From Bacillota bacterium (lineage in GTDB: Bacteria > Bacillota > Clostridia > Christensenellales > CAG-138), in contig JAEXTB010000336.1 in NCBI GenBank assembly GCA_023453725.1, forward strand, positions 1-16,720: DNA of 16,720 nucleotides, written 5' to 3'. The notes under the pieces were generated by a model that was not told where the DNA came from, made no database searches, and saw only the letters and a program-made list of their open reading frames with translations. The position numbers and the translations under genes are program-made. Shown here piece after piece: positions 6,726 through 13,822 of the stretch (the first letter of the stretch is position 1; each line of letters begins with the position of its first letter).

Positions 6726-7904
6726 ATGGGCGTGCGGTTCTCCAAACGGTCCCATTATGTAAAAGCCTCAGATGTCCGCGAGCTGTTAAAAATAACCGAG
6801 CAGCCCGGCGTCATCTCGTTTGCAGGAGGTCTTCCGGCGCCTGAACTGTTTCCAGTGGAACAACTACAGGCCGTAAGCCAGGCCGTATTCAATAAGCGCG
6901 GCCAATCCGCCCTCCAATACAGCACCACGGAAGGGTATGCGCCTTTACGCGAGCAGATTGCCGCGCGCATCAAAAAGAACGGCATTGACGCAAGCGCGGA
7001 TGAGATTATGATCACCGCAGGTTCCCAGCAGGGGCTGGATTTGACGGGCAAGGTCTTTCTGGATGAAGGGGACGTCGTCATCTGCGAGCGGCCGACTTAT
7101 CTTGCTGCCATCAATGCGTTTCAGGCATACCTGCCTGCGTTTGCCGATGTGGAAATGGATGAAAACGGCATGGTGATGGAAGCGTTGGAGGAGTGCCTCA
7201 AAAATAATCCAAAAGCAAAATTCATTTATACCATACCGGATTTTCAGAACCCCACCGGAAAGGTGATGAGTCTAGAACGGCGCAAGCGCCTGATTGAACT
7301 TGCCAACCGTTACGATATCATCGTGATTGAAGACAACCCATACGGGGAACTGCGTTTTGAGGGAGAACCTCTCCCTTCCGTCAAGCACTTTGATACACAA
7401 GACCGTGTCATTTATTTGGGCACGTTTTCAAAGATACTCGCTCCCGGCCTTCGCATCGGATGGGTGCACGCGCCAAAGGAACTCCTCCACAAGTATCTCC
7501 TGTTTAAACAGGGAGCGGATCTGCACACCAGCACGCTAGCACAAATGCAGGCCTCTATGTTTCTTGACACCTGCTGTATTGAGACGCATATCCAGACATT
7601 AACCCGCCAGTACGCCCGGCGCGCAGACGTGATGATGGAATGCATCAAGGCAGAGCTAAATGGCGTTGCCACATGTGAAAAGCCGCAGGGCGGGCTGTTT
7701 TTGTGGCTCCGGTTCCAAGGCGGCTGCGATGCCCGCGAACTTCTGAAAAAATGCATCGGAAAAGATGTGGCGTTTGTTCCGGGAGAGTCCTTCTATGCAA
7801 ATGACCCGGACCGGCATACGGCAAGGCTGAATTATAGCAACGCCACGGAAGAACGCATACGCGAAGGCATCCGCCGCATTGCCGAGGCGTTTAGACAACC
7901 ATAA
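6726..7904 (+). CDS. PLP-dependent aminotransferase, class I/II (2-aminoadipate/MocR-C-domain type)
   Basis: 392-residue fold-type I aminotransferase related to LysN/2-aminoadipate transaminase and to the aminotransferase half of MocR proteins. Landmarks: SFAGGLPAPELFP (31-43), LQYSTTEGYAPLRE (63-76), ITAGSQQGLDL (96-106), Asn-Pro-Thr in FQNPTG (Asn175), IEDNPYGELRF (Asp203, Tyr206), Schiff-base lysine in GTFSKILAPGLRIGW (Lys236), and the carboxylate-binding Arg expected near the C-terminal RLNYSN segment. All catalytic residues are seen. AGGAGGG at 6711-6717 overlaps the decarboxylase stop codon and sits 8 nt before ATG 6726, so the two are one translationally linked unit under the divergent MocR regulator. 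This family is broad-specificity for branched, aromatic or 2-aminoadipate-type substrates; the real one is unknown. A strong terminator follows. Confidence 0.92.
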   Translation: MGVRFSKRSHYVKASDVRELLKITEQPGVISFAGGLPAPELFPVEQLQAVSQAVFNKRGQSALQYSTTEGYAPLREQIAARIKKNGIDASADEIMITAGSQQGLDLTGKVFLDEGDVVICERPTYLAAINAFQAYLPAFADVEMDENGMVMEALEECLKNNPKAKFIYTIPDFQNPTGKVMSLERRKRLIELANRYDIIVIEDNPYGELRFEGEPLPSVKHFDTQDRVIYLGTFSKILAPGLRIGWVHAPKELLHKYLLFKQGADLHTSTLAQMQASMFLDTCCIETHIQTLTRQYARRADVMMECIKAELNGVATCEKPQGGLFLWLRFQGGCDARELLKKCIGKDVAFVPGESFYANDPDRHTARLNYSNATEERIREGIRRIAEAFRQP

Positions 7905-7925
7905 CGTAAGCCCAATGGGCATAAA

Positions 7926-7980
7926 AAAGCCCCTGTGTATCCCTTAAACAGGGAGGCACAGGGGCTTTGCTTTATTTTTG
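7926..7980. terminator. Two-sided Rho-independent terminator between convergent genes
   Basis: 12-bp perfect stem (7926-7937 with 7957-7968, AAAGCCCCTGTG arm) enclosing a small inner CCCT/AGGG hairpin. On the plus strand it is followed by GCTTTATTTTTG, and on the minus strand by TTTTTTATG. It serves both the aminotransferase and the lipoprotein gene that ends right after it. Confidence 0.92.
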
Positions 7981-8976
7981 TTATGCTTCTATGCGGAATT
8001 CACTCGTCAGTGTGGTTTGTACGCTTTGGCCGTTTCCGATATCGTTTGAAACGCCCTTGACAAGACGGTAGGTGCCTTCTTCCAATGTGGAAAACAAACT
8101 AAGCGAAAGCGAGACTTCTTTTACTTCACCGGGCTCGAGAATATACGCAATTGCGATCCACGCAACATCGCCTTTGAACGGAACATCCTTCCATACGCCG
8201 TCCTTCTTTTGCTGCAGAGAGGACGCTTCGCCAAATGTACACGTATACTCCGTTTCGTTCTTGATCAGAGCTTTTACTTCCGCGCTGTTGGGGGAATATT
8301 TACTCTGCTTCATAGTCATTTTCAATCCGGTCAAATCCGGCGTGCCGCGGTCTTTGATGAGAAACTCGGCTGTTGCCTGCTCTTTGGTGGTCTGGCCGTT
8401 TCCTTTATCCCCGAATACGTCCTTTACCAGGCGGTAGACGCCGGGTTTGAGGGTGGAGAACAGGTTCATCGACAGCGTAACCTCTTTTGATTCGCCGGGT
8501 TTGAGAATATATGCAATTTCGATCCATGCAACATCCTCTTTAAACGGGACGGTCTTCCACGTTCCACCGCTTCTCACCTGAAGATAGGACGCTTCTCCAA
8601 ACGTATAGGTATACTTTGTTCCGTTTTTGAGTGTGGCTTTCAGTTCCGCGCTGTCCGGATAATAGGTATCCTGCTTCATGGTCAGCGTCATCGCGCCCGG
8701 TTTCGGCGTAGGCGTCGCAGGCTTGGGGGTCGGCGCCTTGGTGGGCTTGGGGGTTGGCGCCTTGCTCGGGGCAGGTGTCTGCGTAGGCGCAGGCGTTGCC
8801 GTTTCCTCCGGCACAGGCGTCGGCGTGACGGTGGGTGTTGGCGTAGGGGTCTCCTCAACAGCAGTCGGGGCCGGTGTTGCAGGAACGGGCGTAGGCGTGA
8901 CAGGCGTTTGCGCCTGGCAGGCCGATATCAGGAACATGACGGCAAGCGCCATGGCCAAGAAAACATGCTTTTTCAT
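7981..8976 (-). CDS. Lipoprotein with Pro/Thr-rich linker and two tandem Ig-like domains
   Basis: 331-residue predicted surface lipoprotein of unknown function. A signal peptide ends in ISAC, placing the lipidated Cys at 20. Residues 22-94 form a low-complexity Pro/Thr/Ala/Lys spacer (TPTPVP, KAPTPKPT repeats), likely extended through the cell wall. Two homologous domains follow at about 96-208 and 218-330, roughly 60% identical by eye without gaps, sharing TMKQ, TFGEAS, VPF, DVAW, AYIL, PGE, LFSTL, YRLVK and GNGQ. Their pattern of a polar strand, W-K-x-V-P-F, I-L-x-P-G-E and G-x-Y-R-L-V-K resembles bacterial Ig-like domains such as Big_14 found in clostridial lipoproteins; this assignment is from memory. 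AAGGAGG lies 8 nt before ATG 8976. It stands alone, divergent from a hydrolase and convergent with the aminotransferase. A role in ligand or surface binding is only a guess. Confidence 0.88.
   Translation of the reverse strand: MKKHVFLAMALAVMFLISACQAQTPVTPTPVPATPAPTAVEETPTPTPTVTPTPVPEETATPAPTQTPAPSKAPTPKPTKAPTPKPATPTPKPGAMTLTMKQDTYYPDSAELKATLKNGTKYTYTFGEASYLQVRSGGTWKTVPFKEDVAWIEIAYILKPGESKEVTLSMNLFSTLKPGVYRLVKDVFGDKGNGQTTKEQATAEFLIKDRGTPDLTGLKMTMKQSKYSPNSAEVKALIKNETEYTCTFGEASSLQQKKDGVWKDVPFKGDVAWIAIAYILEPGEVKEVSLSLSLFSTLEEGTYRLVKGVSNDIGNGQSVQTTLTSEFRIEA
8716..8763 (-). repeat. 24-nt tandem repeat in the lipoprotein linker
   Basis: Two adjacent 24-nt units (8740-8763 and 8716-8739) matching at 20 of 24 positions encode KAPTPKPT and KAPTPKPA. 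The surrounding 8700-8900 shows a strong strand bias, G/T-rich on the plus strand. Length variation by slippage between strains is plausible. Confidence 0.6.
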
Positions 8977-9066
8977 TCGGGCATCCTCCTTGTTTTATTC
9001 TGTTACTTATCAAACGCAGGAATACCCATTCCGGTTCCCATCGTTCGTATATTACCTCACCGTCTA

Positions 9067-9094
9067 TTGTTGTTTCTGACCGCAGTGGTATAAT
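9067..9094 (+). promoter_or_regulatory. Promoter of the alpha/beta hydrolase gene
   Basis: Extended -10 TGG-TATAAT (TATAAT at 9089-9094) with a weaker -35 TTGTTG (9067-9072) at 16-nt spacing. The leader is about 30 nt. I could not identify a good promoter for the divergent lipoprotein in the same 156-bp gap. Confidence 0.65.
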
Positions 9095-9132
9095 CAAGAC
9101 GTCATTACTGCAGTTTTGAAGGGATACTTGCC

Positions 9133-9891
9133 ATGCAATTCAGAGAGACAGGCGTCAAAGGAAACCCTGCCATCATCCTCCTACATGGGGGCGGATTATC
9201 CTGGTGGTCATTCGAGGGCGTAATCAACGCGCTTAAGGATGATTACCATATTATCACCCCAATTTTAGACGGGCATGGCGAGGACGGCCTGGAACCGTTT
9301 ATCAGCATTGAACAATGCGCCAGCAGGCTCATCGCGTACATCGATGCGGAGCATAACGGAAGCGTGTTTGCTTTAACTGGACTTTCCATCGGCGCGCAGA
9401 TCGCGGTAGAGGTATTGTCCCGGCGTCCGAACACTGCAAAATATGCCATAATAGAAAGCGCGCTTGTCATGCCCATGAAAAGCGTCCGCTATTTCGCAGC
9501 GCCCATGTATCGGTTGTGCTATGGCCTGACAAAGCAGCGGTGGTTTGCAAGGCTACAGGCAAAGTCCCTGTGCCTGCCCAAGGAGAAAGTAGCGCAATAT
9601 TATGACGACGGCTTGCTGATACAAAGACAGTCCTTAATTAATCTCACATTGAGTAACAGCAGCTACCGTTTGAAAAACGGCTTGACGAAGACGCGCGCGA
9701 AGGCTTTGGTAATTGTAGGCGAACGCGAGCTTCGTATTATGAAACAATCCGCGCAGGCGCTCCATTTGACAATCCCCGAGAGCGAGCTCTACGTTGCGCC
9801 AGCCATGAAGCACGGAGAATTGAGCCTGCTGCATCCCATGCAGTATGCTGCCATACTGCGTGCATTTTTTAAAGACGAGTTCCGCCCATAA
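9133..9891 (+). CDS. Alpha/beta hydrolase fold protein
   Basis: 252-residue soluble serine hydrolase of the alpha/beta fold, with no signal peptide. The oxyanion region is ILLHGGGLSWWSF (15-27), where the HGGG stretch follows strand 3. The nucleophile elbow is GLSIGA with Ser85. A candidate acid is Glu in VGERE (198 or 200), replacing the more usual Asp, and the catalytic His is His227 in MKHGELS. A cap region lies at about 111-185. AAGGGA lies about 8 nt before ATG 9133. It has its own promoter and no close partner gene, so its substrate cannot be inferred. Fold and catalytic type are secure; whether it is an esterase, lipase-like or peptidase-like enzyme is open. Confidence 0.88.
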   Translation: MQFRETGVKGNPAIILLHGGGLSWWSFEGVINALKDDYHIITPILDGHGEDGLEPFISIEQCASRLIAYIDAEHNGSVFALTGLSIGAQIAVEVLSRRPNTAKYAIIESALVMPMKSVRYFAAPMYRLCYGLTKQRWFARLQAKSLCLPKEKVAQYYDDGLLIQRQSLINLTLSNSSYRLKNGLTKTRAKALVIVGERELRIMKQSAQALHLTIPESELYVAPAMKHGELSLLHPMQYAAILRAFFKDEFRP

Positions 9892-9902
9892 TCCTGTGCA
9901 AG

Positions 9903-9929
9903 AAAAAGCAGCTTGCAAATGCAAGCTGC
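9903..9929 (-). terminator. Rho-independent terminator of the dipeptidase gene
   Basis: 9-bp perfect stem GCAGCTTGC (9908-9916 with 9921-9929), 4-nt loop, followed on the minus strand by TTTTTCTT. It lies 109 nt beyond the dipeptidase stop codon. On the plus strand it has no U tract, so it probably does not serve the hydrolase, for which only a weak stem before T8 at 10022-10029 is visible. Confidence 0.75.
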
Positions 9930-10037
9930 ACAGAGTACCCTTCGGGCCGCTCCCCTCCGGAAGCTATCTACTTTCACGCAATCCGTTCAAGATCAAAAGC
10001 AGGCAGAGTTTTCCCATACCTGTTTTTTTGTTATACG

Positions 10038-10985
10038 CTATTCACAATACTGTTCCAGGAACCTAGAAAGATTGTCAAACGCAATTCCCCTGACCTGCTC
10101 TTCTGAATACCCCGCCTGAAGCAGCGCCTCAAAAATGAGCGGAACGTCCTGCGGGCCGTTTACACCCTCAGGCCCTTTTGTAATACCGTCAAAATCGGAA
10201 CCCAGACCAAGGATGGAGAGCGCGCCTAAAGACGCGAAATGATCCACATGCCGCACAACGTCGGCTATCGTTGCACCACCGCCATCACGCAGGAAATCCG
10301 CCAAATAATTCAATCCCACAAAGCCGCCCGCATCACGAAGAGCCACGATCTGCTCATCCGTCAGGTTGCGCCTGTGCGCGCATACGGCTTTGGCGTTGGA
10401 GTGGCTCGCCATGGGGGGCAGCTTGGAGCAGCGCATCACATCCCAAAACCCGGTTTCATTGATGTGAGAGACGTCCACGATCATTTTGAGGCGATTCATT
10501 TCAGCAATCACCTCGCGGCCAAAGCCGCTCAATCCTCCGCCGTATTCCTCCCCTACGCCATCCGCAAGCTCGTTGCGGTGGTTCCATGTAAGCGTCATGA
10601 GCCGCACGCCCAGGCGATGAAAGATTTCCACCATTTCAATATTCCCGGCCAGCGCGTCAGCGCCCTCAATTGTCAGCAGCGTGCCGATCTGCCCTTCCCC
10701 AATCGCACCTACGCCCATGCCATGTCCGAGGTGTACAAGGCGGTATTCCTCAACCATGCGGTGATAATCATGGATCATCAGAAGCGCGTTGGTCATGGCC
10801 CGGGCGCGTTCCTCGCGATCCGCAGGGAATGCCGCAAAAAACACAAGTTTCATGTTGCCTGCGCGCATCCCCGTAAGCGTCATATGCTGGCTGCCGTCGA
10901 TCGGCGCATCCAGCTTTGCCCCTTTGCGCATAAGACACAGAAAATCGTTGTGCGCATCCGCCACCGGAAATTTGATACTACCCAT
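10038..10985 (-). CDS. Membrane dipeptidase family (peptidase M19, renal dipeptidase-like) metallopeptidase
   Basis: Zinc peptidase of about 315 residues that in this family hydrolyses dipeptides, including some with a D-residue. The binuclear metal ligands are all visible: HND in VADAHNDF (His12, Asp14), bridging Glu in TIEGAD (Glu107), His in DVSH (His174), His in ASHSN (His195), and Asp in LGSDFDG (Asp264). LTWNHRNEL (about 132-140) is also a family signature. There is no signal peptide, so it acts in the cytoplasm. Start choice: ATG 10985 is preceded by AAAAGGATGGG at sensible spacing. In-frame starts at 10994, 11003 and 11015 exist, and the first codon at 11015 lies at or before the likely transcription start. 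Single gene, divergent from glycerate kinase, with a terminator after it. Salvage of peptides or peptidoglycan fragments is the likely role; the substrate is unproven. Confidence 0.93.
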   Translation of the reverse strand: MGSIKFPVADAHNDFLCLMRKGAKLDAPIDGSQHMTLTGMRAGNMKLVFFAAFPADREERARAMTNALLMIHDYHRMVEEYRLVHLGHGMGVGAIGEGQIGTLLTIEGADALAGNIEMVEIFHRLGVRLMTLTWNHRNELADGVGEEYGGGLSGFGREVIAEMNRLKMIVDVSHINETGFWDVMRCSKLPPMASHSNAKAVCAHRRNLTDEQIVALRDAGGFVGLNYLADFLRDGGGATIADVVRHVDHFASLGALSILGLGSDFDGITKGPEGVNGPQDVPLIFEALLQAGYSEEQVRGIAFDNLSRFLEQYCE

Positions 10986-11107
10986 ATATCCCATCCTTTT
11001 CATGATTCCATTCATTGTATTGTACCGCGCGCTCTATCGTGAGAAAAGAAAAATATGAAGTGTAATCATATTCACCTTTGCCTATAGCTGCCCCCGGCCA
11101 GCGCCTA

Positions 11108-11136
11108 TTGCTTGGTTGTCACCGGATTACTATAAT
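11108..11136 (+). promoter_or_regulatory. Promoter of the glycerate kinase gene
   Basis: -35 TTGCTT (11108-11113), 17-nt spacer, perfect -10 TATAAT (11131-11136). The leader of about 44 nt carries a 6-bp hairpin GCCGGG/CCCGGC (11151-11156 with 11163-11168) upstream of the ribosome binding site. Confidence 0.7.
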
Positions 11137-11186
11137 GAAAGCAGGAATTTGCCGGGCTTATCCCCGGCCATTGCATGAGGTGCAGC

Positions 11187-12335
11187 ATGAAAGTTGTGAT
11201 CGCCATCGATTCTTTTAAAGGCAGCTTATCCTCCATGCAGGCGGGAAGCGCTGCACGGGAGGGTATCCTGCGCGCGGTTCCGGATGCGGATGTGGTGGTG
11301 CGCCCCCTTGCAGACGGCGGAGAGGGTACTGTAGATGCCCTAATAGAGGGGCTGGGCGGCGAGAAGATCCATACGACAGTAACTGGCCCGCTCGGCGAGC
11401 GGGTGGAATGTAGTTACGGCATTCTCCCCGATAGAGGGCTCGCCATCATGGAAATGGCAAGCTGCTGCGGGCTGCCGCTGGTACCGCGAGACCGGCTGGA
11501 CCCAAGGTTTACTACGACATACGGCCTTGGAGAGCTAATCCACCACGCGATGGACAGGGGATGCCGCGAGTTTTTAATCGGCATCGGCGGAAGTGCTACA
11601 AACGATGCCGGTATCGGCATGCTCACAGCCTTAGGTTTTGGTTTTTATAAGAAGGATGGCGAATGCGCAGGCATCAATGGAAGCGCCCTTGGGCAGACGC
11701 ACCGCATTGATACTTCGGGTGCCGACCCGCGGCTAAAAGAATGCCGCTTCCGTATCGCCTGTGATGTAACCAATCCACTTTATGGGGAACATGGCGCAGC
11801 ATATGTGTACGCACCGCAAAAAGGAGCTACGCCTGAAATTGTAGTTGAGCTCGACGATGGATTACAGCATTTTGCCGCCGTCTGCTCGAATTTCTTTCCT
11901 AGCGGCTTCCATACCCTGCCCGGCGCGGGCGCTGCGGGCGGCCTTGGCTTTGCGTTTGCCGCATTTTTGTCCGCAGAACTGACCCCCGGCGTTGCGCTTG
12001 TGCTGGATGCTATCCATCTTCACGAGGAGGTGCAGGACGCAGACTATGTAATCACCGGCGAAGGGCGGATGGACTTTCAGACGGCCATGGGAAAGGCGCC
12101 CATAGGCGCAGCAAAGCTGGCAAAGCAATATGGTGCCTATACGCTTGCGTTTGCGGGCGCAACCACAGACGATGCGAGAGAGGTCAACAACCACGGGGTT
12201 GACGCGTATTTTGCCATTCCGCAGGCTCCGCTTACATTACGTGAAGCAATGGAAACCGACCGGGCTTATAAAAACTTAGCCTCCCGTGCAGAGCAGGTGT
12301 TCCGCGTGATTGCCCTGCAAAAGCCATTTCAATAG
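11187..12335 (+). CDS. Glycerate 2-kinase (GlxK/GarK family)
   Basis: Cytosolic kinase (382 residues) of the bacterial glycerate kinase family, which phosphorylates D-glycerate with ATP, giving 2-phosphoglycerate in characterised members and feeding lower glycolysis. Family signatures in order: IDSFKGSLSS near the N-terminus, RPLADGGEGT (about 39-48), MEMASCCGLPL, TTYGLGELI, GIGGSATNDAG, CDVTNPL, PGAGAAGGLGFA and TGEGRMDFQT. The length is normal and all parts are present, so it should be functional. I chose ATG 11187, 4 nt after GAGGTG; the earlier in-frame ATG at 11175 has no ribosome binding site and overlaps this one. It stands alone with its own promoter and a strong terminator; no glyoxylate, tartronate or serine-pathway partner is adjacent. 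Whether it makes 2- or 3-phosphoglycerate cannot be read from sequence. Confidence 0.95.
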   Translation: MKVVIAIDSFKGSLSSMQAGSAAREGILRAVPDADVVVRPLADGGEGTVDALIEGLGGEKIHTTVTGPLGERVECSYGILPDRGLAIMEMASCCGLPLVPRDRLDPRFTTTYGLGELIHHAMDRGCREFLIGIGGSATNDAGIGMLTALGFGFYKKDGECAGINGSALGQTHRIDTSGADPRLKECRFRIACDVTNPLYGEHGAAYVYAPQKGATPEIVVELDDGLQHFAAVCSNFFPSGFHTLPGAGAAGGLGFAFAAFLSAELTPGVALVLDAIHLHEEVQDADYVITGEGRMDFQTAMGKAPIGAAKLAKQYGAYTLAFAGATTDDAREVNNHGVDAYFAIPQAPLTLREAMETDRAYKNLASRAEQVFRVIALQKPFQ

Positions 12336-12357
12336 CCACTGTTGATTTAAACCACGT

Positions 12358-12383
12358 AAAAAGCGCGCATCTGCGCGCTTTTT
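12358..12383. terminator. Two-sided Rho-independent terminator
   Basis: Stem AAAAAGCGCGC (12358-12368) pairing with GCGCGCTTTTT (12373-12383), loop ATCT. It has A and T runs on both flanks and lies between the convergent glycerate kinase and hydrolase genes. Confidence 0.93.
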
Positions 12384-12389
12384 CTGCAC

Positions 12390-13456
12390 TTATTCCGGAA
12401 GCGTATCCAGGAATTCCAGCATGATCTTTTCAAACTGCCTCGGTTTATCGTAATGGACGCCATGACCGCTTACAACATCAACGAGCACGTTGCCCGGTAT
12501 GAGTTCGTGCGCGCGTTGGGCGTCCTCGCCGCTCATCGCCGCAAGGAGCACGCCATTTTGATCATAGCTCCAGCTTGCATGGATCAGCACTGACGGACAG
12601 CGGATTTCTTTCAGCGTTGCAGCCTGATCGTATTCTGTTAGCCACGAGCCGTCATAGAACGTATCCCCAAAGCACAGGTCATATCCGCCATTTAACAAGT
12701 CAAATGCCCGGTTGATCGATGGCGGTAGGAAGAATATCCTCAATCCCTTGTCCGGGTTTTTGTCCATATACGAGTAGGCATAGTTCTTGATATTGCCCCA
12801 TGAATCCCCAAAGAACTTTTGCAGGTAGCAATTTTGCAGATAAAAGCGGGTGTAGTCCGTCTCCCCGTCCTGGTTTAGAAAGCGGTGAATGGGTTCGAAT
12901 CCGTCCAGCCACGCATAGGAGGTTTCCCGCCGCCCGGCTTCTGTAGAGAAAAATGGAGGATCCTCCAACACAATGCCCCGCACGTCTTCTGGAGAATGCG
13001 CGGCAAGCCAGGCTGTGAGCAAGCCGCCCGAGGAATGGCCGGACACGATTGCAGGCGCGCCGATAACCTCCTTAATAAACCAGATAAAATCGTTGCCCAT
13101 GGCCTTGGCCGAGTATTTTTGCGGGTCCTTAGTGGATCCGCCATGTCCGTGGCAATCCACCGCAAAGATGTGGAAACGCTTAGATAGCTTGGGAAGCACT
13201 TTTACATAGTCCTCCCAACTGGTCATTTGTCCGTGTATGAGAAGCAGTGGCGGCCCGTTATCCGGCCCTTCCCCATAGTTCAAACGGTGCCGTCCGGCAG
13301 TACTGCCTGCTTTTCAGTAAAGCCTGCATTATCCAATATCCGGGTAGTGTTTTTGTCATAATTCATGTTGTTGTAGAAATAGCCTCCCGCCGCGACAAGC
13401 AGCAGAAGGAGTAACCCGCCAAGTATCAGCAGCACGGCCTTCAACCCCCGTTTCAT
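12390..13456 (-). pseudogene. Membrane-anchored alpha/beta hydrolase, broken by a one-base frameshift
   Basis: Two open frames together make one gene. The first (13456-13280, 58 codons) encodes a short cytoplasmic KRGLK stretch, a membrane segment at about 8-27 and a linker ending in LPDGT, then stops at TGA. The second (13283-12390, 297 residues, only a TTG to start from) begins at LNYGEGPDNGPPLLLIHG, the natural continuation of an alpha/beta hydrolase. Restoring one C near 13285-13288 would read PDGTRLNYGEG and give a single 355-residue protein. Catalytic parts are intact: IHGQMTSW oxyanion region, nucleophile elbow GHSSGG (Ser142 in the joined protein) and His in SGHGVHYD. The gene start overlaps the AbrB stop codon as ATGA, so the pair is coupled. 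It could be a true decay event, phase variation or an assembly error; a functional intact ancestor is likely. If the second frame is translated alone, it would be a soluble enzyme without its anchor. Confidence 0.85.
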
Positions 13457-13776
13457 TCCTGCGCCTCTTCCTTTGCCTTTTTAGCAGCCTTGACGGCTCT
13501 TGCAAAGCGCAGGCCTTCTTCCGCTTCCCGGGACGGCGTTGTTTCCTGCGCCGCGCGCAAAAAGATTTCATCCGCAATCTTATCAAAATAGTCCTGCCGC
13601 TGGATCGCGATACCGCGGTTTACATCCGCAAGCAGCAGCAGCGTATCTCCCGGATTGATATGAAACATATCCCGCGCTTCCTTGGGGATGACGATTTGCC
13701 CTTTTGGGCCAACCTTGACAGAGCTCATATACTTGCCAAATTCCTGATTTGATCCTTCCGTATTTCGATCCGCCAT
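13453..13776 (-). CDS. AbrB/SpoVT/MazE-type DNA-binding protein
   Basis: 107-residue transcription factor of the swapped-hairpin AbrB family. The DNA-binding domain spans about 18-62: SSVKVGPKGQIVIPKEARD, then FHINPGDTLLLL, matching the K-x-x-x-K-G-Q-I/V-x-I-P-K core and the I-x-P-G-D turn of the family. The C-terminal part (about 63-107) is charged, helical and Lys/Glu/Ala-rich, and may form a dimer or partner-binding arm. Start ATG 13776 follows AAAGGGG with 6-7 nt spacing; the upstream open frame runs back through the promoter and is not used. It overlaps the following hydrolase gene by 4 bp (ATGA). A consensus promoter buried in a long palindrome lies directly upstream, so autoregulation is likely. 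It resembles MazE/AbrB antitoxins in fold, but the partner here is a hydrolase, not a known toxin. Confidence 0.93.
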   Translation of the reverse strand: MADRNTEGSNQEFGKYMSSVKVGPKGQIVIPKEARDMFHINPGDTLLLLADVNRGIAIQRQDYFDKIADEIFLRAAQETTPSREAEEGLRFARAVKAAKKAKEEAQE

Positions 13777-13792
13777 ATAGCGCCCCTTTCTT

Positions 13793-13822
13793 GTATAATT
13801 AGTATAACTAATTATACTAATT
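13793..13822. promoter_or_regulatory. Palindromic operator at the AbrB-hydrolase promoter
   Basis: Two interlocking perfect inverted repeats: 10-bp arms 13793-13802 and 13808-13817 (GTATAATTAG/CTAATTATAC), and 11-bp arms 13797-13807 and 13812-13822. They cover the -10 hexamer and the predicted transcription start. This is a very likely repressor site, most simply for the AbrB-type protein encoded just downstream. Confidence 0.78.

Noticed and set aside
8700..8900. Repeat array resembling CRISPR or a minisatellite
   Set aside because: The repeats are codon-level repetition of Pro/Thr stalk units in frame with the lipoprotein, with no spacers.
10239..11042. 267-codon plus-strand frame opposite the dipeptidase
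   Set aside because: The opposite strand carries all M19 metal ligands; this frame has no family features.
13453..13776. Classic type II toxin-antitoxin module (MazE-like antitoxin)
   Set aside because: The fold is shared, but the partner is an alpha/beta hydrolase and no MazF, PIN or RelE-like toxin is present.
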